A stretch of DNA of 60,149 bases from Paracoccaceae bacterium (GTDB lineage: Bacteria > Pseudomonadota > Alphaproteobacteria > Rhodobacterales > Rhodobacteraceae), in NCBI GenBank assembly GCA_016778765.1, contig JADHOV010000016.1, positions 1-60,149 on the forward strand, in the 5' to 3' direction. How positions within the stretch are numbered: the stretch's first letter is position 1; each line of letters opens with the position of its first letter. The translations under genes and the position numbers were made by a program. The notes beneath the pieces were generated by a model, which saw only the letters and a program-made list of their open reading frames with translations, searched no databases and was not told the DNA's origin. Below are positions 55,100 through 60,149 of the stretch, piece by piece.

Positions 55100-55795
55100 T
55101 TATTTAATGCGCGCCACATAGCGCGCTACGTTTGTGTCAATCCAGTTTTGAGAATATTCAACCGTCTCACCGGTTTGCGACCGGCTTAACCGCGCCGCAA
55201 AAAGGCAGGGCGTACCTGGCCTTGGGTCAAACCCATCTGGTGCCCATTGCGGCACCGGCTCTAGCCCCAATTGATCTTCGGCTTCGGTAATCCAAAGATT
55301 GAGAACATTGCGGTAATAAAGATAAAGCGAATGAGACAATTCGCTTGTGCTAAGCTGCGCTGCTTGATCCCCATCCAACCAAATTTCTTCAAGCACCGCT
55401 GGTTGCGCGTTAAGCGATCTTAACCTGCGAATGCGATAGGCCTTTGACGCCGGCCCAAAGGCCGGAAATGCGGCGGGTTTTTGCAATAAATCAACATTCA
55501 AAACCTGCGCGGTTGGCAAACCCCCGCCATCGATCAGCTCAACACGGAAGAAAGAATAAACCGAATTGGGCGTGGCGCCCGTTTTCACATAATTCCCTGA
55601 GCCTTGACGCTTCTCCAAAAGCCCTTTCGCATTCATATCATCCAATGCTTTACGCAACGTGCCCACTGAAATCCCCAATTCAGCAGCCATTTGCCTTTCC
55701 GGCGGCAAACGCGCGCCATCCAAATACCGCCCCGCCGCGATATCGCGGATAAGCATTTCGCTTATCTGAACATAGGTCGGCAGTACGGTTTTCAT
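55100..55795 (-). CDS. GntR-family (HutC-type) transcriptional regulator
   Basis: This 231-residue regulator has an N-terminal winged helix (QISEMLIRDIAAGRYLDGARLPPERQMAAELGISVGTLRKALDDM in part, residues 7-52). A UTRA effector domain follows. It probably responds to a phosphorylated or sulfonated sugar ligand and controls its own operon and the divergent monooxygenase operon across a 98-base promoter region. The start at 55795 is the first ATG. Order on the reverse strand is regulator first, then the Gfo/Idh/MocA gene. Confidence 0.88.
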   Translation of the reverse strand: MKTVLPTYVQISEMLIRDIAAGRYLDGARLPPERQMAAELGISVGTLRKALDDMNAKGLLEKRQGSGNYVKTGATPNSVYSFFRVELIDGGGLPTAQVLNVDLLQKPAAFPAFGPASKAYRIRRLRSLNAQPAVLEEIWLDGDQAAQLSTSELSHSLYLYYRNVLNLWITEAEDQLGLEPVPQWAPDGFDPRPGTPCLFAARLSRSQTGETVEYSQNWIDTNVARYVARIK

Positions 55796-55821
55796 CGGTG
55801 TTTTTCATCCGCCTTACAAAA

Positions 55822-55838
55822 ATTGATATACTATTGAT
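55822..55838. promoter_or_regulatory. Direct repeat in the divergent promoter, candidate operator
   Basis: ATTGAT occurs at 55822-55827 and again at 55833-55838, 11 bases apart, so both copies face the same side of the helix. The intervening TATACT resembles a -10 box for the forward operon. It is the only notable repeat in the 98-base region between the GntR and monooxygenase genes. GntR proteins usually bind palindromes, so the assignment is tentative. Confidence 0.3.
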
Positions 55839-55893
55839 TTACATAAACTCAGGTGCTACGCAAGGCGCAAAAGACAAAAAGGATCCCTGAAAT

Positions 55894-57048
55894 ATGACCA
55901 TCGTCCCCATCACGTCAACAGAGTTAGACGCGGTCGAAGTCTCCTGGTTTTCCGCGCTGTGTTCAGATGATTTTCAATATCTTGGCGTGCCTGATGGCAC
56001 GCTGCGATCCTCATGGGCCCATTGCAGTAACATCGTTAAAAAAGCCGAAGCGCAGGGTTTTCGGAACATTCTATGCCCCTCCTCATATCAGGTTGGCCAA
56101 GATACGCTGAGCTTTGTCGCCGGTTGCGCTCCGATAACCGAAAAGATCAACCTGCTGGCCGCTGTGCGGTGTGGAGAAATGCAGCCCATCATGCTGGCGC
56201 GCACGATTGCCACGTTGGACCATATGCTGGAAGGGCGCCTTACGGTGAATATCATCAGCAGCGATTTCCCCGGCGAAAAAGCAGATAGTGCGTTTCGGTA
56301 TCAACGCTCGCGTGAAGTTGTTGAAATTCTCAAACAAGCCTGGACGCAAGATGAAATCAACTATCAGGGCCAAGTGTATAATTTTTCCGGCCTCACCACA
56401 GATCCAGCAAAACCCTATCAGACCGGTGGGCCTTTATTGTATTTTGGCGGTTATTCTCCCGCCGCGCTGGAATTATGTGGGCAACATTGCGATGTATATT
56501 TGATGTGGCCGGAGCCAAAAGAGCAAATCGCTGAGCGTATGCGCGCCGTCAACGCGGTTGCCGAACGCTATGAGCGCAGTTTGGATTACGGATTGCGCGT
56601 GCATGTGATCGTGCGCGATACTGAACAAGAAGCGCGCGAATATGCGCAACACCTGGTATCAAAGCTTGAGGATGATGCTGGCCGTGCCATTCGCGAACGG
56701 GCGCTAGACAGCACATCGCTAGGCGTGGCGCATCAAGCCAAAAATCGCGATCTTGCGGATATGGAAGGCTTTGTTGAACCGCATCTTTGGACAGGTGTGG
56801 GCCGCGCCCGCTCGGGCTGCGGTGCGGCGATTGTTGGTTCAACTGATCAAGTCTTATCTGAACTTGAATCCTATCAAAAAATGGGAATCCGCGCCTTTAT
56901 TCTTTCCGGATATCCGCATATGGAAGAATGCGAACATTTTGGAACCCGCGTTATGCCGCAATTGAACACCTGTTCCTTACCACAAGCTTACGGTCGGCAA
57001 CCAAACACAAACCCATTAACACCCCTCGGGGCAGGAGAGCGCCGCTAA
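55894..57048 (+). CDS. SsuD/SmoC-like FMNH2-dependent monooxygenase
   Basis: This 384-residue bacterial-luciferase-like (LLM) enzyme is nearest in pattern to alkanesulfonate and sulfoquinovose monooxygenases. Typical segments include GFRNILCPSSYQVGQDTLSF (about residues 55-74), INLLAAVRCGEMQPIMLARTIATLDHMLEGRLTVNI (in part), SSDFPGEKAD and the late GIRAFILSGYPHMEECEHFG. These use FMNH2 and O2 to cleave a C-S bond and release sulfite. The stop overlaps the next ATG (TAATG), so it is translated with a reductase pair downstream. Sulfoquinovose is the favoured substrate on context; another sulfonate, or a non-sulfur substrate, is possible. Confidence 0.8.
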   Translation: MTIVPITSTELDAVEVSWFSALCSDDFQYLGVPDGTLRSSWAHCSNIVKKAEAQGFRNILCPSSYQVGQDTLSFVAGCAPITEKINLLAAVRCGEMQPIMLARTIATLDHMLEGRLTVNIISSDFPGEKADSAFRYQRSREVVEILKQAWTQDEINYQGQVYNFSGLTTDPAKPYQTGGPLLYFGGYSPAALELCGQHCDVYLMWPEPKEQIAERMRAVNAVAERYERSLDYGLRVHVIVRDTEQEAREYAQHLVSKLEDDAGRAIRERALDSTSLGVAHQAKNRDLADMEGFVEPHLWTGVGRARSGCGAAIVGSTDQVLSELESYQKMGIRAFILSGYPHMEECEHFGTRVMPQLNTCSLPQAYGRQPNTNPLTPLGAGERR

Positions 57049-57938
57049 TGCAACGCATTGAACTTACATCTTCTTTAAGCCTGTCGCGGGTTATCTATGG
57101 CATGTGGCGCTTGGGCGATGATTCTGACACCAGCATAAGTCACATCCGCAACAAGGTCGCAGCCTGCTTAGAGCAGGGCATCACCACCATGGATCAGGCC
57201 GATATTTATGGCGGCTATATGGCTGAAGAATTGCTCGGGCAGGCTTTGCAAGGAACCGATCTGCGCAATAAAATCGAAATCGTTACCAAATGCGATATTG
57301 TGGCGCCCGTAGGCCGGTATGAAACTGCGTCGGTGAAACATTACGATACCAGCCGCGCACATATTCTAGCCTCGGTCGATCATTCGCTCCGCCTGATGGG
57401 GGTTGATCACATCGATTTGCTTTTATTGCATCGCCCAGACCCTTTGATGGACCATCTGGAAACCGGCGCGGCGCTTGATGAGCTGGTGACCAGCGGCAAA
57501 ATCCGCAGCGTGGGTGTGTCCAATTTCAAACCCTATGATTGGGACTTGCTTGAATCCGCGATGAAGCAAAAACTGGCCACCAATCAAATTGAACTTAGCG
57601 TTCTTGAACACAACGCGCTGACCAATGGCGATGTAGCGTTTCATCAACGTAATGGCACGCCGCTGATGGCGTGGTCGCCTTTGGCCGGCGGGCGCCTTTT
57701 CCAAGATGCCCATGCTGACGTGTTGTCGGTGCTTGCTGAAATTGGCGCAAAGCAAGGCAAAGCCGCCGACGCCGTGGCAATCGCGTGGCTTTTGGCGCAT
57801 CCTGCCAATATTCTTCCTGTTTTGGGCACCAACAATATGCGGCGCATTCAATCACTGTCAGATTGCACCGATATCGCTTTGTCGCGCGAAGAGTGGTTTG
57901 AAATCTACACAGCCGCTTTAGGGCATGAGGTGGCTTAA
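57048..57938 (+). CDS. Aldo-keto reductase (YdhF/SmoB-like)
   Basis: This 296-residue (alpha/beta)8-barrel NAD(P)H reductase is related to E. coli YdhF. The catalytic tetrad is visible: Asp in MDQADIYGGY (about residues 44-53, Tyr in IYGGY), Lys in VTKCD (about 82-86) and His in LLLHRPDP (about 124-131). Late GGRLF and WLLAHP segments match the family. In the sulfolytic SMO route the corresponding enzyme (SmoB) reduces 6-oxo-glucose to glucose after desulfonation. The start is ATG 57048, sharing a base with the upstream stop; an extension to 56928 is rejected. It ends in TAATG into the flavin reductase gene. Confidence 0.85.
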   Translation: MQRIELTSSLSLSRVIYGMWRLGDDSDTSISHIRNKVAACLEQGITTMDQADIYGGYMAEELLGQALQGTDLRNKIEIVTKCDIVAPVGRYETASVKHYDTSRAHILASVDHSLRLMGVDHIDLLLLHRPDPLMDHLETGAALDELVTSGKIRSVGVSNFKPYDWDLLESAMKQKLATNQIELSVLEHNALTNGDVAFHQRNGTPLMAWSPLAGGRLFQDAHADVLSVLAEIGAKQGKAADAVAIAWLLAHPANILPVLGTNNMRRIQSLSDCTDIALSREEWFEIYTAALGHEVA

Positions 57939-58444
57939 TGGTCAACGCGGTTCAGCCCCCAGGGGCATCCGACACGCCGTTTGACAGCGGCGCGTTTCGC
58001 TCGGCTTTGGGGCGCTTTGCAACGGGTATCACGATCATTACATGCTCGCATGACGGGCAGCCTATGGGCATCACGGCCAACAGCTTTGCCAGCGTGTCGC
58101 TGGATCCGCCCCTGGTCCTTTGGTCGCCGGCAAAAGCCTCGCGCCGTCACCTCGCCTTCAGCCAAGCAACCCATTTTGCAATTCATATCTTGGAAGCGGG
58201 TCAGGAAGCACTTTGCCATAGCTTTGCCCGACCGGGGGACGGCTTTAAAAACCTTGAGTGGCAAACAGGCGCACAAAATGTGCCTTTGTTTCCCGGCTGT
58301 TTGGCCCGTTTTGAATGCAGTTTATACGCACAACACGACGCAGGCGACCATACGATCATTATCGGACATGTGGACCGTTTTGAAAAAAACGAGGGCACGC
58401 CGCTCGTGTTCAGCCAAGGCGCGTATCTGAAAACCCACGCATGA
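57938..58444 (+). CDS. Flavin reductase (SmoA/HpaC-like)
   Basis: This 168-residue flavin reductase of the HpaC/FRP group supplies FMNH2 to a partner monooxygenase. FRSALGRFATGITIIT (about residues 20-35), GITANSFASVSLDPPLVLWSPAKAS and the late HTIIIGHVDRFE are typical. It is third in the operon, overlapping the aldo-keto reductase stop by TAATG, and is an obvious partner for the LLM enzyme two genes upstream. The operon ends here. The 229-base region after it carries no convincing gene before the convergent hydratase gene. Confidence 0.9.
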   Translation: MVNAVQPPGASDTPFDSGAFRSALGRFATGITIITCSHDGQPMGITANSFASVSLDPPLVLWSPAKASRRHLAFSQATHFAIHILEAGQEALCHSFARPGDGFKNLEWQTGAQNVPLFPGCLARFECSLYAQHDAGDHTIIIGHVDRFEKNEGTPLVFSQGAYLKTHA

Positions 58445-58673
58445 AGGCGGTTTATGCGTTGCGCCCATGACCCAATCGCAAACTGCTTTGGAGCCTTTAA
58501 TATCAACATCATCACCGAAAGAAATTGCGTCTGTGGCATTGCTGTTTTACGGCCCGCGCCGATATCCGCGATCGCACCTGAAAAATAAGCCAATGGCTCG
58601 CGTGATGTTTTCCATTGATACAGGTTTTGCCATTCACACAATACACAGGATCGGCTTCGGATCTGGCGGTCGT

Positions 58674-59465
58674 TTATCCCCAGGGCGGTGGAGTTTTGCT
58701 CAAGAATGCGTCTATTCCCTGCGCCGCTTCTACGCCTTCCCAAACATCCGCCAGCGCCGAGATCGTATATTCAATAATCGCATCATCGATTGCTGGGCCC
58801 AGTTCCCGCGCCAAACGTTTGGATGCAGCCACCGCGCCGGGCGCCACCTGTAAATACGGGTTGATTTCATCTTCAAGGCGCGCTTCGACCGCCTCTGCGG
58901 GAAGATAATCGGCGATTAAATCCAGATCTTTGGCTTCAGCAGCGCCAAAAATTTTGGCGGACATGAAGACGCGGCGCGCCTTAGCCTCGCCCATCCGCGC
59001 AATCACATAAGGGCTTATGGTGGCCGGAATAAGCCCTAAACGCGTTTCCGTCAGGCCGAATTTTGTGGTGTCTTCGGCGATCGCAACATCGCAAATAGCC
59101 GCCAACCCAACCCCTCCGCCATAGGCGCCGCCCTGCAAAACACCAATGAGCGGTTTCGGCAAAGTGTTGAGCCGTTTTAGCATCTGCGCCAATTTACGCG
59201 CCTCAGCCATCCGCCCTGCGCGATCCGCGGCGATCTGCGCCTTCATCCATTCCAAATCACCACCGGCGCAAAACACGCGCCCACGACCGCGCAACACCAC
59301 CACGCGCACGGCATCCATAGCGCTAACTTTTTGTGCAAATTCATTCAGATCGGCAATCATCTGGCCGGAAAATGCGTTGCGCTTTTCAGGCCGGTTCAAC
59401 GCGACGGTCAAGACGCCACGCGCATCGCAGGAAAGATCGAGCGTTTCAAATTTAGGCAGCTCCAT
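58674..59465 (-). CDS. Enoyl-CoA hydratase/isomerase family (methylglutaconyl-CoA hydratase-like)
   Basis: This 263-residue crotonase-fold enzyme has the oxyanion-hole residues in FCAGGDLEWM (about 66-75) and GGAYGGGVGLAAICD (about 112-126), with a Glu in GLTETRLGLIP. Next to HMG-CoA lyase it most likely hydrates 3-methylglutaconyl-CoA in leucine degradation. Other hydratases of this superfamily share the motifs. The start at 59465 overlaps the lyase 3' end by 14 bases. It has a short C-terminal tail (SKTPPPWG). Confidence 0.88.
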   Translation of the reverse strand: MELPKFETLDLSCDARGVLTVALNRPEKRNAFSGQMIADLNEFAQKVSAMDAVRVVVLRGRGRVFCAGGDLEWMKAQIAADRAGRMAEARKLAQMLKRLNTLPKPLIGVLQGGAYGGGVGLAAICDVAIAEDTTKFGLTETRLGLIPATISPYVIARMGEAKARRVFMSAKIFGAAEAKDLDLIADYLPAEAVEARLEDEINPYLQVAPGAVAASKRLARELGPAIDDAIIEYTISALADVWEGVEAAQGIDAFLSKTPPPWG

Positions 59466-60149
59466 ACACCAGCCCCTTTGCCATCCGAGCCGCTTTTTCC
59501 AATTTTATCAGATCAAGGCCGGTTTCAAACCCCTGCGCTTGCATCAAAGCGGCAACCGCCTCAGTGGCAACATTGCCTTTGGCGCCCGGCGCATAGGGGC
59601 ACCCGCCTAGGCCGCCAATCGCGGCGTCAAACACCCGGATCCCATACCCCAGCGACAGCAAGATATTTTCAAGCGCCCGTTGATTGGTATCATGGTAATG
59701 CCCGGCTAAAGCACTTGCCGGTACACTGTCAAGAACCGCCTGAAGGGTTTTATCCAAGCGCTCCGGCGTGGCCTGACCAATCGTATCGCCCAGGCTAATT
59801 TCATAACATCCCATGTCAAACAAAGCCTGTGCCACCGAAGCCGTGCGCTGCGGTGACACCGCCCCCTCATAGGGGCAATCAGTGATACATGACACATATC
59901 CCCGCACCGGAATGCCCGCGGTTTTCGCCGCCGCCATCATCGGGATAAACCGGGCAAGGCTGTCCTCGATCGAGCAATTGATATTGGCTTTGCTAAAGGC
60001 CTCGGAGGCAGCGCCAAAAATAGCAATCTCATCTGCCGAGGCATTTTTTGCCGCCTCAAACCCCTTCATATTCGGGGTCAATGCCGTATAGCTTATGCCC
60101 GGCACGCGGGTCAGTCCAGCCATCACCTGCGCAGCATCAGAAAGCTGCG
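59452..60149 (-). CDS. mvaB: Hydroxymethylglutaryl-CoA lyase (5' part cut by window edge)
   Basis: The frame remains open to the window edge and the N-terminal part lies outside. The visible 232 or so residues are the C-terminal two thirds of HMG-CoA lyase, which splits HMG-CoA into acetyl-CoA and acetoacetate. Typical pieces are NMKGFEAAKNASADEIAIFG, a Cys/Asp-bearing CITDCPYEG, HYHDTNQRAL, and GGLGGCPYAPGAKGNVATE with the catalytic Cys. With the overlapping hydratase it marks the end of a leucine-catabolism operon that continues beyond the right edge. Confidence 0.93.
   Translation of the reverse strand, partial: QLSDAAQVMAGLTRVPGISYTALTPNMKGFEAAKNASADEIAIFGAASEAFSKANINCSIEDSLARFIPMMAAAKTAGIPVRGYVSCITDCPYEGAVSPQRTASVAQALFDMGCYEISLGDTIGQATPERLDKTLQAVLDSVPASALAGHYHDTNQRALENILLSLGYGIRVFDAAIGGLGGCPYAPGAKGNVATEAVAALMQAQGFETGLDLIKLEKAARMAKGLVYGAA

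Noticed and set aside
58467-58853. Forward ORF of 128 codons overlapping the hydratase gene
   Set aside because: It overlaps the well-supported crotonase-family gene antisense, lacks a ribosome-binding site and resembles no protein.
1-60149. tRNA or rRNA genes, CRISPR arrays, insertion sequences, prophage genes
   Set aside because: Intergenic regions were read for cloverleaf motifs, regularly spaced repeats and transposase-like frames; none was found.

Overview
The window reads as chromosome of a marine alphaproteobacterium of the Roseobacter group (Rhodobacteraceae). This rests on gene content and order: a DddQ-type DMSP lyase, a DmdC-like acyl-CoA dehydrogenase, the 44-residue aa3-oxidase subunit IV, pyrB with a dihydroorotase homologue, a compact molybdenum-cofactor operon, and a leucine-degradation pair. 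Base composition is moderate and genes are tightly packed, often with ATGA or TAATG junctions, as in streamlined pelagic roseobacters. Species cannot be fixed from the sequence alone. No rRNA, tRNA, CRISPR array, insertion sequence or phage gene was seen.

Layout. 1-4 kb: DMSP lyase (dddQ), a carboxymuconolactone-decarboxylase-family protein, a LacI regulator and an orphan DUF1045 2H-phosphoesterase. 4-12 kb: housekeeping genes trmN6, a polyprenyl diphosphate synthase, ispE, a TPR protein, ETF-QO and greA. 12-16.3 kb: Moco operon fdhD-mobA-mobB-unknown-moeA, then azlCD and a tiny cytochrome oxidase subunit. 17.7-28 kb: acyl-CoA dehydrogenase with an MBL hydrolase, a Sua5-type enzyme, yqgE, a DsbD-N protein and an RND efflux pair. 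28-34.6 kb: moaB, an altered uracil-DNA-glycosylase-family protein, pyrB-pyrC'-plsY, an alpha/beta hydrolase and prs. 34.6-45.5 kb: glnK-amtB, a class A penicillin-binding protein, mlaA-mlaC, ridA, a GDPD, a GNAT-family protein, phhB, a peroxiredoxin, a flavoprotein reductase and rsmD.

45.5-53.6 kb is an accessory stretch with large AT-rich spacers and gene debris. It carries an XRE regulator, a methionine aminopeptidase, cysD and a fused cysNC (PAPS synthesis), a WecA/MraY-type sugar-phosphate transferase and a CysQ PAP phosphatase. Together these suggest sulfate activation serving a sulfated glycan.

54-58.4 kb is the most interesting unit. A Gfo/Idh/MocA oxidoreductase and a GntR regulator are divergent from a translationally coupled SsuD-like flavin monooxygenase, aldo-keto reductase and flavin reductase. 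This is the enzyme set expected for oxidative (sulfolytic) sulfoquinovose breakdown, with the Gfo/Idh/MocA protein a candidate NAD+-dependent sulfoquinovosidase. The right edge holds an enoyl-CoA hydratase and a truncated HMG-CoA lyase of leucine degradation.

Taken together, the DMSP lyase, DmdC-like dehydrogenase, PAPS genes and putative sulfosugar operon point to an organism that uses marine organosulfur compounds. All substrates are inferred from family and context; no database search was run.
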